Assembly (NCBI RefSeq): GCF_028768465.1 | Contig: NZ_CP118225.1 | Coordinates: forward strand, 7,173,001 to 7,237,000 | Reading direction: 5' to 3' | Origin: Rhodopirellula sp. P2 | Lineage (GTDB): Bacteria; Planctomycetota; Planctomycetia; Pirellulales; Pirellulaceae | DNA length: 64,000 nt | Shown: one piece after another, positions 44,882 through 54,333 of the stretch | Position numbering within the stretch: the stretch's first letter is position 1 | How the letters are laid out: each line of letters starts with the position of its first letter | Notes under the pieces: model-generated | What the model saw: the letters and a program-made list of their open reading frames with translations, nothing else | Database searches by the model: none | Told to the model about the DNA's origin: nothing | Translations under genes and position numbers: made by a program

Positions 44882-46766
44882 CGATCCAACCGAGAAAGTC
44901 GCGTCAAGCAACGACCGCGAGCTCCTTCACCCTCCCTCTGAGAAACTGAAGCGAAGCGCCAGCCACCCCCCACTTCACCCTCCCGCTGGGAGGGTCGAGC
45001 GGAGCGAGGGGAGGGCCGAGCCTGAACTCTCCGCTCACCCGTCCAGCCCCCAAGCCGCCACCGCGCCATTGATCCTTTGGCACGCCGACCCGCGTCGCGG
45101 AAGAATCGTGGCGGCGAACTGCCAACACGCCGCGGCCCTGGGCGTGCGACTGGGCATGCCGATCGCGCAAGCCGTTGACATCACGACCACGCTGGCCGAT
45201 CAACACAACTCCAGCCGAAGCGTCGCGAACCAAAGCGTCCCGCCAATCCCCGCCGCGATCATCGATGAACATGATCGCGTGGCGGATCGCCGCGCGTTGC
45301 ATTCGCTGGCCACGGAACTGCAAAGCCACCTGTGCCCGCAGATCGCCCTGGAAACGCTCGACCGATTCAAATGGGCAGGACGCTTTCGACATGACCCCGA
45401 GGCGCTCGTCGCTGAAATCGAGGGGGTCACTCATTTGTTCGGCGATGAACCAGGCTTGCTCGCCGCCGCGGCCACCATTCTCAAACGCCGTCATTTGAAA
45501 GCTCGCTTGGCAATCGCCAGCACACTCGGCGCGGCTTGGGCCTTGGCCACTCACGCGCCCTCTCAAACGCGAACCAAAGATCCCACCAAGAACGATTTCG
45601 ATTTCTTCTTGGCTCCTGCTGAGCGCACCCGCGAAGCCCTGCAAACGCTGCCGCCATCCGCCTTGCGTTTGAATCCCACCGAGGTGGAAACCTTGCAACG
45701 ATTGGGAATCGAAACCATCGGCTCGCTGCTGCAATTGCCACGCAACGGATTGGCCACTCGCATCGGCCACGGCTTGTGCCACCGCATCGCCCAAGCACTC
45801 GGGGAAGTCGAAGAATCGATTCTCGCGATCGACATCCCGACCGAACACACCGCCGCCTTGGAACTGGAATACCCAACCGATGCCGTCGACCTGATTCGCG
45901 ATCGCATCATTCGCTTGATCGAATCCGCCACCGCATCCTTGCGTCCACTGGGAAGAGGCGTGCTGCGTTTGCGATGCCAAGTCGACTTCACCGAGTCGCC
46001 CCCGGTGACACTGGAATCCGGATTGTTCTCACCGACGCTGGACCTGGATCACCTCAGCAATCTGATGATCGGTGCGTTTGAATCCCACGCCTGCCAATCC
46101 AAGGTCACACACCTTCGGTTGGACGTGTTGCAAGACGCGATCTTGGCCAGCACTCAACCGTCCATTTTCGGGCCCGCCTTCGAAAATGACACTCAAACCG
46201 ATTGGACACGTCAAACCGACATCGCTCGTTTGATCGATTCTCTGAGCGGTCGCTTGGGCGAAGATTCCGTGCGAGGTGTTCGAATCAATCGCGATCCGCT
46301 TCCCGAAGACACCGTGTCGGACTTTCCGATGACGCAATCCCGCGGTCGCAAACTTGCCACCCCACCGAGGCGACGCCGATCCAAAGCCAAATCATCGGCC
46401 ACGGCAGAAGACCATGACGAGTCTCAGCTTCGCTCGGGGGACGCGACTCGCAAGGGGGCCCCAACGACCCATGATGCGGGCCGGCGGCCACTTCAACTGC
46501 ATCCCTCACCTCAGCGTCTCACTCCTTTAGGCGATGACCAAGAGCCCCTGGGCGAAAATCAGTTCCCCCCCCGGTTTCGATATCGCGGTCGCGTGTGGAA
46601 AGTCCATCAGCATTGGGGCCCCGAACGAATCGAAACTCGATGGTGGCAGGGCCCGATGGTTCGCCGTGATTACTTCCGAGTGGAACTGGAAGATGGTGCG
46701 CGTTGGTGGGTATTTCGCGACCTCAATCATCCTGCCAATTGGCAACTTCATGGAAGCTTCGATTGA
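44781..46766 (+). CDS. imuB: ImuB, Y-family DNA polymerase-like protein
   Basis: 661 residues from ATG 44781. The start MKRLLCIWLPNWPVQRRRAA is the ImuB signature (CLWLPNWPIQR). The next core strand (LILWHADPRRGRIVAANCQHAAALGVRLGMPIAQAV) comes only after about 75 residues because of a repeat insertion at residues 49-80 (HPPSGRVERSEGRAE-like). The middle (ALVAEIEGVTHLFGDEPGLL, RLNPTEVETLQRLGIETIGSLLQLPRNGLATRIG) follows the polymerase palm/HhH layout. ImuB lacks the acidic catalytic residues of active Y-family enzymes, as far as can be read here. No QLxLF clamp motif is seen in it. The start overlaps imuA by 101 bp. Confidence 0.9.
   Translation: MKRLLCIWLPNWPVQRRRAASLLRENPNAAPPDNDPTEKVASSNDRELLHPPSEKLKRSASHPPLHPPAGRVERSEGRAEPELSAHPSSPQAATAPLILWHADPRRGRIVAANCQHAAALGVRLGMPIAQAVDITTTLADQHNSSRSVANQSVPPIPAAIIDEHDRVADRRALHSLATELQSHLCPQIALETLDRFKWAGRFRHDPEALVAEIEGVTHLFGDEPGLLAAAATILKRRHLKARLAIASTLGAAWALATHAPSQTRTKDPTKNDFDFFLAPAERTREALQTLPPSALRLNPTEVETLQRLGIETIGSLLQLPRNGLATRIGHGLCHRIAQALGEVEESILAIDIPTEHTAALELEYPTDAVDLIRDRIIRLIESATASLRPLGRGVLRLRCQVDFTESPPVTLESGLFSPTLDLDHLSNLMIGAFESHACQSKVTHLRLDVLQDAILASTQPSIFGPAFENDTQTDWTRQTDIARLIDSLSGRLGEDSVRGVRINRDPLPEDTVSDFPMTQSRGRKLATPPRRRRSKAKSSATAEDHDESQLRSGDATRKGAPTTHDAGRRPLQLHPSPQRLTPLGDDQEPLGENQFPPRFRYRGRVWKVHQHWGPERIETRWWQGPMVRRDYFRVELEDGARWWVFRDLNHPANWQLHGSFD
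44925..45020. repeat. Two 48-bp repeats translated in imuB
   Basis: Units at 44925-44972 and 44973-45020. The second ends GGGAGGGTCGAGCGGAGCGAGGGG, nearly the same as the last unit in imuA. They are in the same relative frame as in imuA. Confidence 0.88.
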
Positions 46767-46917
46767 AACGCATTGCAAAACGGTGCATAATGATCACTCC
46801 ATTGGAATGAGCGTAGAAAGTCCCCACCTTTTGCTTTTACTCCACGTGGGCCCCCGTCTCATCGTTGACGGGATGCCTTCATGGACGCTCCTCCCTCCCG
46901 CCATCCCCAACCAGCTC

Positions 46918-49647
46918 ATGTTCGCCCACCCATTCCGTGCGAATGCGCGTGCACTGTTCGCATTGCTTTGCTGGGCTTGTTTCTCAGGAATCTGCCTGAG
47001 GGCGGAAGAGCGTTCGCCCGCTCCTTCCCGGTCCTTGGAAGAAATCAAACAGCACGGCGCGAGTCACTCAAAATACCGGGAACCCAGCACTCGTCCGACC
47101 GAGACCCTGGCACCCCAAGCCGACCTGCAGACCTTTCGCGACGTCATCGTCCCGATTTTGGAAGAGTCCTGCCTCGACTGCCATGGCCCCGGCAATGTTG
47201 AAGGCAACATCCAAATCGACACGCTCGATCCGAACTTGCTGGAAGGCGACGACGTTGACTGGTGGGTGGAAGTCCTGGCCGTGCTCAACAACGGTGAGAT
47301 GCCGCCGCCGGACGAACTGGAGATGGACGACGAAGACCGCCGCACGGTTGTCGAGTGGCTGTCGGGCGAAATCCAAGTCGCCTCCACCTTTCGACGTGCC
47401 ACCAGCGGCCACTCGTCATTCCGCCGCTTGACGCGTTACGAAACCAATCATGCGTTGCAGGATCTTCTCGGGCTGCCTTACGAGTTCGCCAAAGACCTGC
47501 CTCCCGAAGCTCACTCGGACGACGGCTTCCAGAACAGCTCCGAAATGCTGCACATGTCCGTCAAGCACTTGGAAACCTATCGCGAACTGGCCCGACAAGC
47601 TCTCGACCGAGCCATCGTGCTCGATGAGCAACCCGCTCCAATCCACTGGAGCATCAGCATGGAGCAGAACAGCCAGGTCGACCGGCACCAACAACAATCC
47701 AAACTTGATCAACTGGCCGAAAAACTCAAAGACGATCCTGAAAAACAAAAGCAAGAAGTCGACGCGCTTCGCGAAACCTTTCAACAGGTCCCGCGAGACA
47801 CCCATTACAGGAACCTGACGACCGGGCAAAAGGTCGCGGCAACCTGGGCCTACAACGGTGCTCGCTATGCCATGGATTCCGAAGACGCACCGCGAGTCAT
47901 GCCGCCCACCTCGGATCTCGTCGCCGTGCTGCCCGGCGGTCGCAATCAAAAGCTGATCGTGGAACTGGGCGACCAAGTCCCCGACCAAGGCGTCATGCGA
48001 GTTCGTGTTCGAGCCTCTTGGTTGCGTGAGCACGACACGTCGAACGACGAATTGCACCCGCCCAGTTTGCAACTGGATTTCGGCTGGCGAGCCAGCAACG
48101 AAGGCCGCGCGGACATGCGAGTCAGCATCGCTGACCAACAGGTGACCGCCTCGCCAGACGAACCGCAGATCTATGAGTGGGACGTTCCGCTGGGCGACAT
48201 CTACCCACGCAACTCCGTCCGCGGGGCCTCCAAGATGGGAGCGATGCCCAGCCCTTCGGAGTACATCCGGTTCGTCAACAGCTCGGTTTCCAAAGAAGCC
48301 ATTCAAATTGACCATGTTGAGGTCGTCGCCCCCGTCAACGATCAGTGGCCACCCGCTTCTCACCAACGCATCTTCTTCGCCAGTGAGCAGCGTGATGATG
48401 AACGGCAATACGCTCAAGAAATCCTGACGTCGTTCATGCGACGAGCCTGGCGGCGACCACCCAGTGAAGCGGAGGTGCAACGAAAACTCGAACTGTTCAC
48501 CGCCATTCGCGGCCAATGTGAATCCATGGAAGAAGCCACCTCGGAAGTGCTGGCTTCGATCCTTTCCTCACCGAACTTTCTGTACGTCGTTCGTGAGACC
48601 CAAACCGAGTCCCCCAACTCGGACTCAGCCATCGATCGCTTGACACCTCATGAACTGGCAACGCGACTGGCACTGTTTTTATGGTGCAGTGTCCCAGACG
48701 ACGAGTTGCTCGAACTCGCCGACAATGGGCGACTGACATCCGCCGATGAACTGAAGGCTCAAATCGACCGAATGCTGGCCGATCCCAAAGCGGAACGCTT
48801 CAGCCAGCAATTTGTGCATCAATGGCTCGACCTTCAACTCCTGGACTTCCTCAACGGCGCCGAAACCAAACCGAAACTCAGCCCCTCGCTCAAAGAGGCG
48901 ATGCAGCGAGAACCGATCGCGTTCTTTCACGAAATGCTGCAGCAGGACGAAAGCGTGCTGCACTTCATCCATGCTGATTTCGCAATGGTCAACGAACGCT
49001 TGGCCCAGCACTATGGAATCCCCCACGTCCACGGCAACCACTTTCGCCGAGTCGCACTGCCATCGGATCCTCGACGCGGCGGCTTGCTGACGCAAGCCGG
49101 TTTGCTGGCGATGAACTCCGACGGCACCAACTCACACCCACTCAAGCGTGGCGTGTGGTTGCTGGAAAGCATCCTCAACGACCCGCCACCACCACCGCCA
49201 CCTGCGGTTCCCGAAATCGACCTGGCCGATCCAGAAATCGCCAAGATGACGCTGATCGAACGGATGGAAGACCATCGCAACCATCCCGCCTGCATGTCGT
49301 GCCACTCCAAGATTGACCCCTGGGGCATCGCCTTTGAAAACTACGACGCGGTCGGCCGTTGGCGCAACGCCATCAACGGCAAACCTGTCGACGCGACTGC
49401 CACGCTGTTCAATCAACAGGAACTCTCCGGCGTCGAAGGCCTCAAACGTTACCTGCTGGAAGATCGCCAGGACCAATTCGTTCGTGCGATGGTGCACAAA
49501 CTGGCAACCTTCGCCCTCGGGCGTCCGCTCACGTTTGCAGACCACTCCAGCGTCGATCAAATCACCGCAAAAGTTCGCCAACAGGACGATGGCCTGGCCA
49601 CGATGATTCAGCAATTGGTAGCCAGCGACCTCTTTCAGTCCAAGTGA
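46918..49647 (+). CDS. DUF1592/DUF1588/DUF1585 planctomycete cytochrome-type protein
   Basis: 909 residues from ATG 46918, giving a signal peptide (ARALFALLCWACFSGICLRAEE). A cytochrome-like domain follows with CLDCHGPGNVEGNIQ and NGEMPPPDELEMDDEDRRTVVEWLSG. Next come the DUF1587 motif RRLTRYETNHALQDLLGL, DUF1592/1595 parts (LTPHELATRLALFLWCSVPDDELLELA), DUF1588 (HPLKRGVWLLESILNDPPPPPPP) and a second haem-like motif, CMSCHSKIDPWGIAFENYDAVGRWR. This planctomycete family is paired with DUF1552 proteins, as here. Function is not known; export and haem motifs point to a periplasmic redox role. The open frame upstream belongs to the imuB shadow. Confidence 0.92.
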   Translation: MFAHPFRANARALFALLCWACFSGICLRAEERSPAPSRSLEEIKQHGASHSKYREPSTRPTETLAPQADLQTFRDVIVPILEESCLDCHGPGNVEGNIQIDTLDPNLLEGDDVDWWVEVLAVLNNGEMPPPDELEMDDEDRRTVVEWLSGEIQVASTFRRATSGHSSFRRLTRYETNHALQDLLGLPYEFAKDLPPEAHSDDGFQNSSEMLHMSVKHLETYRELARQALDRAIVLDEQPAPIHWSISMEQNSQVDRHQQQSKLDQLAEKLKDDPEKQKQEVDALRETFQQVPRDTHYRNLTTGQKVAATWAYNGARYAMDSEDAPRVMPPTSDLVAVLPGGRNQKLIVELGDQVPDQGVMRVRVRASWLREHDTSNDELHPPSLQLDFGWRASNEGRADMRVSIADQQVTASPDEPQIYEWDVPLGDIYPRNSVRGASKMGAMPSPSEYIRFVNSSVSKEAIQIDHVEVVAPVNDQWPPASHQRIFFASEQRDDERQYAQEILTSFMRRAWRRPPSEAEVQRKLELFTAIRGQCESMEEATSEVLASILSSPNFLYVVRETQTESPNSDSAIDRLTPHELATRLALFLWCSVPDDELLELADNGRLTSADELKAQIDRMLADPKAERFSQQFVHQWLDLQLLDFLNGAETKPKLSPSLKEAMQREPIAFFHEMLQQDESVLHFIHADFAMVNERLAQHYGIPHVHGNHFRRVALPSDPRRGGLLTQAGLLAMNSDGTNSHPLKRGVWLLESILNDPPPPPPPAVPEIDLADPEIAKMTLIERMEDHRNHPACMSCHSKIDPWGIAFENYDAVGRWRNAINGKPVDATATLFNQQELSGVEGLKRYLLEDRQDQFVRAMVHKLATFALGRPLTFADHSSVDQITAKVRQQDDGLATMIQQLVASDLFQSK

Positions 49648-49713
49648 TCTCCGCCTCGCTGTGCCACCACACACATTCCTTTCGCCAAGTTCGCAGTCTC
49701 CAAGGAAGCTTCT

Positions 49714-51117
49714 ATGACTTTGAATCTGAATGGCCTCGACCGTCGCCGTTTTCTTCGCGGCACCGGTGTCGCTCTGGCACTGCCACTGTTCGAATCCGTC
49801 GCGATGTCCGCCGTGCGAGCTTCCGAAGAAACCAAGGATCCCAAGCGACTGGCATGCTTCTATTTCCCCGATGGTGTGCCGATGCCATTGCCGGAAGACC
49901 CCGCCTACCAAGACTGGTCGTGGTTCCCGCATGGTGCCGGAGACGACTTCACGTTCACCAAGGCCTTGTCACCCCTGGAATCGTTGCGGGATGAGATCAG
50001 CATCTTGTCTGGTTTCTCGCACCCCCAATCACGCAGCGTCCACGGGCACTCCAACGCGGACCAGTTTCTGACGGCCGCCGACACCGGATCCAATGGCCCC
50101 TACAAGAACAACATTTCGCTGGATCAGATTTACGCGGAATACGTCGGCAACCAAACCCGGTACTCCTCGCTCGTGATGTCAACCGATGGTGGCACCGGAA
50201 CACCGCGAGGCACACACACTCTTTCGTTCAATCGAAATGGTCGCGCCATCCCGGCGGAGAACCGTCCCAAACGCATCTTCGACATGCTCTTCGTCAAAAG
50301 CGACGAAGATGCGGCACGCCGCTTGGCACTCAGCCAAAGTGCATTGGATGACCTGCTGGCCGATGCCCAATCGCTTCGCAAGACGCTTTCGTCACGCGAT
50401 CAATCCAGCCTGGATGAATACCTCGACTCCGTTCGCGAAGCCGAGATCAAGGTTGAAAAAGCAAAGCATTGGCTCAACACGCCCCTGCCAACGGTCAACG
50501 CGGATCACTTGAACCTCAACCTCACACCGGACGAACCGCGTGAGTACTTGCAGACGATGTTCGAGATGATCTACCTGGCGTTTAAAACGGACTCGACCCG
50601 TGTCGCCACCTACCAAATCGGTCGCGAAAACGGCGTGGGAATCAGCGATCACTTGGCGCGCGCTGTCGGCTTCAGCCTGGCTCACCAACTCTCTCACGAA
50701 ACCAAGAACCCAGGTGGCTGGAAGAACTTTGCGGTTTACTGCCAGTTCCTCAACGAAGAATTTGGACGCTTCGTCGGCAAGCTCAAAGCGACCGACGAAC
50801 CCGCCGGACGTGGGTCGATGCTCGACAACACGCTGCTGTTGTTCGGCTCCGCATCGAGCGCCTTCCACCTGTCTCGCAACTACCCGTTGATCTTGGCAGG
50901 CGGCAAGAACATGGGATTCAAGCACGGGAAGTACATCAACAAAGCTGGCTCCAATCCGCAGGGCGGTGCCTGGGACGGTGGCCGCGAACCGTGGCAACAA
51001 GAGATCGCTCACGAAGACCGGCCCCTTTCCAACCTGTTTGTCACCATGCTTCAGCAACTCGATGTTCCCGCGGAATCGTTCGCTGACAGCGACGGGAAAG
51101 TCACGGAACTGATCTGA
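49714..51117 (+). CDS. DUF1552 protein with Tat signal
   Basis: 467 residues. The start LDRRRFLRGTGVALALPLFE is a twin-arginine signal, so the protein is exported folded. FYFPDGVPMPLPEDPAYQDWSWFPHG, LSGFSHPQSRSVHGHSNADQFLTA and GVGISDHLARAVGFSLAHQLSHE are typical of DUF1552, a family with a sulfatase-like fold. It lies 66 bp after the DUF1592 gene and always accompanies it in this group. The substrate is unknown. Confidence 0.92.
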   Translation: MTLNLNGLDRRRFLRGTGVALALPLFESVAMSAVRASEETKDPKRLACFYFPDGVPMPLPEDPAYQDWSWFPHGAGDDFTFTKALSPLESLRDEISILSGFSHPQSRSVHGHSNADQFLTAADTGSNGPYKNNISLDQIYAEYVGNQTRYSSLVMSTDGGTGTPRGTHTLSFNRNGRAIPAENRPKRIFDMLFVKSDEDAARRLALSQSALDDLLADAQSLRKTLSSRDQSSLDEYLDSVREAEIKVEKAKHWLNTPLPTVNADHLNLNLTPDEPREYLQTMFEMIYLAFKTDSTRVATYQIGRENGVGISDHLARAVGFSLAHQLSHETKNPGGWKNFAVYCQFLNEEFGRFVGKLKATDEPAGRGSMLDNTLLLFGSASSAFHLSRNYPLILAGGKNMGFKHGKYINKAGSNPQGGAWDGGREPWQQEIAHEDRPLSNLFVTMLQQLDVPAESFADSDGKVTELI

Positions 51118-51426
51118 GTCTCAACGTCCCGTAGCCGGATTCGCCAGAATTCGGACCGCCCACCAACGCGCCCATCCGAATTCTTGGCGAATCCGGCTAC
51201 CAACATCACAACCCGACGCGTCAGCGAGGGACCACACTGGATCCCGGTGAAGCCATCAACGTAGGCCAGGTCATCACCTGGCACCCAGCCGATGCTTTGG
51301 AACAAAGCGAGGCGTTCAGCCGCCCCCGCAAGCCCCAGCGATATCCGTCCAATCGCCCCGCCAGGTAGAACCTGGCCTACGCTATTCTGGCGAATCCAGC
51401 TACCAAGACGTTGTTGTGCCGGCGAC
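51118..51426. other. Gene-free 309-bp stretch with inverted repeats
   Basis: A long inverted repeat lies at 51131-51200: GTAGCCGGATTCGCCA at one end and its complement at the other, with AATTCGGA also matched, which could end the DUF1552 transcript. A second pair, 51260-51281 and 51361-51381 (CGTAGGCCAGGT), is also inverted. Nothing coding is seen. Confidence 0.7.
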
Positions 51427-51870
51427 TCACCGCTTCGGAATGTTGGACGTCGAAAAGGCGTCGGGCAGCAAGTCCGATAGTCGACGCATTTGCTGCTCGC
51501 CATCGATCACATCGATCGTGTAAACGAACAGATCCGATCCAAATTCGGCCAGCACTTGCCGGCAAGCACCACAGGGCATCGCACCGCCGACGCTGGCGAT
51601 TGCCACGGCATGGAACATTCGATAACCGCCTGCCACGGCGGTGCAGACCGCCGTTCGTTCCGCACATTGCGTCAACGAGTAGCTGGCGTTTTCAACGTTG
51701 CAGCCTTCGACCACACGTCCGTCGTGGGTCAACAAAGCCGCCCCCACGTAGAAGTGACTGTGCGGCGCGTACGCATGATCGCGAGCCGAGATGGCCGCCT
51801 GAACTAAACGCTGGACATCTTCGTCACTGGGTGGATCGATCTCGGACGTTTGGCTGTGAACATCGGTCAT
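51427..51870 (-). CDS. cdd: Cytidine deaminase
   Basis: 147 residues from ATG 51870 (MTDVHSQTSEIDPPSD); an earlier start at 51930 would add 20 residues. The zinc and catalytic motifs GCNVENASYSLTQCAERTA and GGAMPCGACRQVLAEF are complete. It deaminates cytidine and deoxycytidine for pyrimidine salvage. It stands alone on the minus strand between repeats and the divergent HtrA gene. Confidence 0.93.
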   Translation of the reverse strand: MTDVHSQTSEIDPPSDEDVQRLVQAAISARDHAYAPHSHFYVGAALLTHDGRVVEGCNVENASYSLTQCAERTAVCTAVAGGYRMFHAVAIASVGGAMPCGACRQVLAEFGSDLFVYTIDVIDGEQQMRRLSDLLPDAFSTSNIPKR

Positions 51871-52100
51871 GGCAGGATAGAGAGACAAGGAAGTAGACTC
51901 ACCGAAGAGAGGAGCAGATTCCGCCATCAAGTCCCGATAGCGTACCTGGATTCATCCCTGAAGCAATGCGGCAACACGCATTTTGGGGCACCTCCGCCGC
52001 GATGGACCTCGGCCGATGCGGCACGGAACCCCCATTTTAACAAGACGCTTCGACCGCACCGGCCTGCCATCCCGTCCGAAATGGATTCGGGCGCGTTAAC

Positions 52101-53405
52101 ATGTCGGATCCACCTCAAACATCTCCATTGGTTCCAAGTGTTCCTGCAATGCTTTTGAATTCCGACTCTTTCCGAATGATGCCCCCACTCGTGGCCATCC
52201 GCTCCCAACGTTCATTGACCAGCCTCTCGTTGCTGGCGTTCCTCACCGTCGCAGCTCTGTTCGCCAGCCAGCCCGCTGCGCGAGCCGATGAGGCCGCTCA
52301 GGTCAGTGCCCGATCACTTTCACGAGCCTTCCGTGACGCGGCCCGGGAAGCAGGCCCATCCGTCGTGACCGTGTTCTCCTACGGGCAAAACCAAACGCTC
52401 TCGGGCGACACCACCGATGAGACCGAGCCAGAACCCGAAGAAGAATCCCCCGACGAACCCGTTGGCCCGACTCCCCCGCAACAATCCGACGATGGCGAGT
52501 TTGAACTCAGCGGACTGGGCTCGGGCGTGATCATCAACCCATTTCCCAACGCCAAAGCTGAAGACGACGAAACCACCTACTGGGTGATGACCAACAACCA
52601 TGTCATCGCAAATGCCAAGAAGGTCGTTGTCCAGCTGCCCAACGAAACCGAGTTGGTGGCCGAAAAGGTGCACGGCGATCCCGCCAGTGACATCGCGGTG
52701 TTGCAAGTCACCTCGGCGGACGCCCTGAAGGTCGCTCAGTACGGGGACTCCAACACGCTGGACATCGGCGACTGGGTGCTGGCCATCGGCAGTCCGTTCA
52801 AGTTGGAAGCCACGGTCAGCGCGGGCATCATCAGCGCCAAAAACCGAAGACTCGACCGCATCCGCCGCAGTCGGTTGCTGCAAACGGACGCAGCGATCAA
52901 CCCAGGCAACTCGGGCGGCCCCTTGGTCGACCTGGATGGCAACGTGATCGCGATCAACACCGCGATTGCAACTCGCAACGGAAGCTACCAAGGCATCGGG
53001 TTCGCCGTGCCGATTGATCAAGCCAAATGGATCGCTCGCGAATTGGCTCAGTTTGGAACCGTCCGTCGATCGACCCTGGGAGTCACGCTCGCGGAACTCA
53101 ACGCGAAAAACGCGAAGACGTTCAAGTTGCCGGAAGGCCTGGGGGTGCTCGTCTATCAGATCATTCGCAAGAGTTCAGCCGATCGAGCTGGTCTGAAACA
53201 GTTGGATGTGATCACCGAATTCGCTGGCCAACCCTTTCGTAAACCAATCGACCTTCGTGAAGCGATTGAACGACAACCGGTTGGCTCCACCCAGTCACTG
53301 AAGGTGATTCGCAAGGGCGAAGAAATCGAAATCGAAGTCGTCTTGGCTCCCGTCGACGACCCAACCGCCACGCCGGAAGAGATGGGGGGAGGATTGAAAA
53401 AGTGA
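52101..53405 (+). CDS. HtrA/DegP-type periplasmic serine protease with one PDZ domain
   Basis: 434 residues from ATG 52101; ATG 52152 is an alternative. A signal peptide (LTSLSLLAFLTVAALFASQPAARA) precedes an acidic linker (ETEPEPEEESPDEP) and the trypsin-like domain. The triad is complete: WVMTNNHVIAN (His), DPASDIAVLQV (Asp) and INPGNSGGPLVDL (Ser). One PDZ domain (LGVLVYQIIRKSSADRAGLKQLDVITEF) follows, with a low-complexity tail. It degrades or refolds damaged proteins outside the cytoplasm. Confidence 0.92.
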   Translation: MSDPPQTSPLVPSVPAMLLNSDSFRMMPPLVAIRSQRSLTSLSLLAFLTVAALFASQPAARADEAAQVSARSLSRAFRDAAREAGPSVVTVFSYGQNQTLSGDTTDETEPEPEEESPDEPVGPTPPQQSDDGEFELSGLGSGVIINPFPNAKAEDDETTYWVMTNNHVIANAKKVVVQLPNETELVAEKVHGDPASDIAVLQVTSADALKVAQYGDSNTLDIGDWVLAIGSPFKLEATVSAGIISAKNRRLDRIRRSRLLQTDAAINPGNSGGPLVDLDGNVIAINTAIATRNGSYQGIGFAVPIDQAKWIARELAQFGTVRRSTLGVTLAELNAKNAKTFKLPEGLGVLVYQIIRKSSADRAGLKQLDVITEFAGQPFRKPIDLREAIERQPVGSTQSLKVIRKGEEIEIEVVLAPVDDPTATPEEMGGGLKK

Positions 53406-53739
53406 AATTGTAAATTGTAAATTGCAAAATCCCGGTGGTGGAGGCGATGACGGGACGCGAACCGGAGGAGCATCCTGCGGCAACCATCGCCCCGGATGGG
53501 GCCGGCGTTCTTAGCTCGGGGCGGAAGCCCCGAGACCGATGATGAAACACAAGAGACCGCCCGGGACGGGGCCGGCGTGGGGATTGCTGGGGGAGGGCAG
53601 TCCGCGCCGCTTCCCATGCTCGGCCCTCACCCTCGCGTACGCCTGAACGGCGTCGCTCGACCTCTCCCCAAACTGCGTTTCGGGAGAGGTGCAGCATACG
53701 CCCCCAGTTGCACAGCACCTTCAGAACCCAGCCCGCCCT
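53406..53739. other. Gene-free 334-bp stretch with repeats
   Basis: After the HtrA stop there is a run of TTGTAAA units (53407-53428), then a copy of the CGCCCCGGATGGGGCCG family at 53488-53580 with its TAGCTCGGGGCGGAAGCCCCGAG hairpin, then a sequence with ACCTCTCC/GGAGAGGT palindromes. Nothing coding is seen. Confidence 0.7.
53488..53580. repeat. CGCCCCGGATGGGGCCG repeat, second copy
   Basis: It follows the same plan as 23664-23760: a CGCCCCGGATGGGGCCGG word, a TAGCTCGGGGC...GCCCCGAG hairpin, an ACCGAT...AACA spacer and a second, degenerate word. The two copies lie 30 kb apart. Confidence 0.8.
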
Positions 53740-54246
53740 TCACTCAGCCGAAGCACGTTTGGGCAGCACCCATTCCGGACGCACGAAATGGCACGTGTAG
53801 CCGTTGGGGACTTTCTCGAGGTAGTCCTGATGCTCGGGTTCGGCTTCCCAAAAATCGCTCACGGGTTCCACCTCCGTGACCACCTTTCCCGGCCACAATC
53901 CGGACGCATTCACGTCCGCGATGGTGTCCAGCGCGACCTGCTTCTGCTGTTCATCGACATAGTAAATCGCGGAACGGTACGACGGACCGCGGTCATTCCC
54001 CTGACGGTTCGGGGTGGTCGGGTCATGAACCTGAAAGAAGAACTCCAGCAACTGCCGGTAACTCGTCTGCTCCGGATCAAACCGAATCTCGATCCCTTCG
54101 GCGTGGTTGCCATGATTGCGATAGGTCGCGTTGGGCACCTCACCTCCCGTGTAGCCCACGCGGGTCGATTCGACGCCCGGCAACTTGCGAATCAGATCCT
54201 GCATGCCCCAAAAACATCCGCCCGCCAACACCGCTCGCTCAGTCAT
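53740..54246 (-). CDS. msrA: Peptide methionine (S)-S-oxide reductase
   Basis: 168 residues from ATG 54246 ([17 protein letters not shown]). It repairs oxidised methionine; the catalytic cysteine is in GCFWG. Other family motifs are [25 protein letters not shown] and [18 protein letters not shown]. The N-terminus of the open frame above ATG 54246 is not conserved and is left out. It is on the same strand as mnmE and dsbD but separated from them by the hairpin at 54275. Confidence 0.94.
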   Translation of the reverse strand: MTERAVLAGGCFWGMQDLIRKLPGVESTRVGYTGGEVPNATYRNHGNHAEGIEIRFDPEQTSYRQLLEFFFQVHDPTTPNRQGNDRGPSYRSAIYYVDEQQKQVALDTIADVNASGLWPGKVVTEVEPVSDFWEAEPEHQDYLEKVPNGYTCHFVRPEWVLPKRASAE

Positions 54247-54274
54247 GATACTTCTCCATTGAATCTCATCGGAT

Positions 54275-54330
54275 GTGGCATCGGCTTGCAGCCTGTGGAG
54301 TGACCCTCCCACACTGGAAGCCGATGCCAC
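54275..54330. repeat. Imperfect hairpin between mnmE and msrA
   Basis: GTGGCATCGGCTT at 54275-54287 pairs with its complement at 54318-54330. A second pairing (CCTGTGG/CCACACT side) extends the stem with mismatches. It sits directly after the mnmE stop and may act as its terminator, though no T-run follows. Confidence 0.6.
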
Positions 54331-54333
54331 GTT

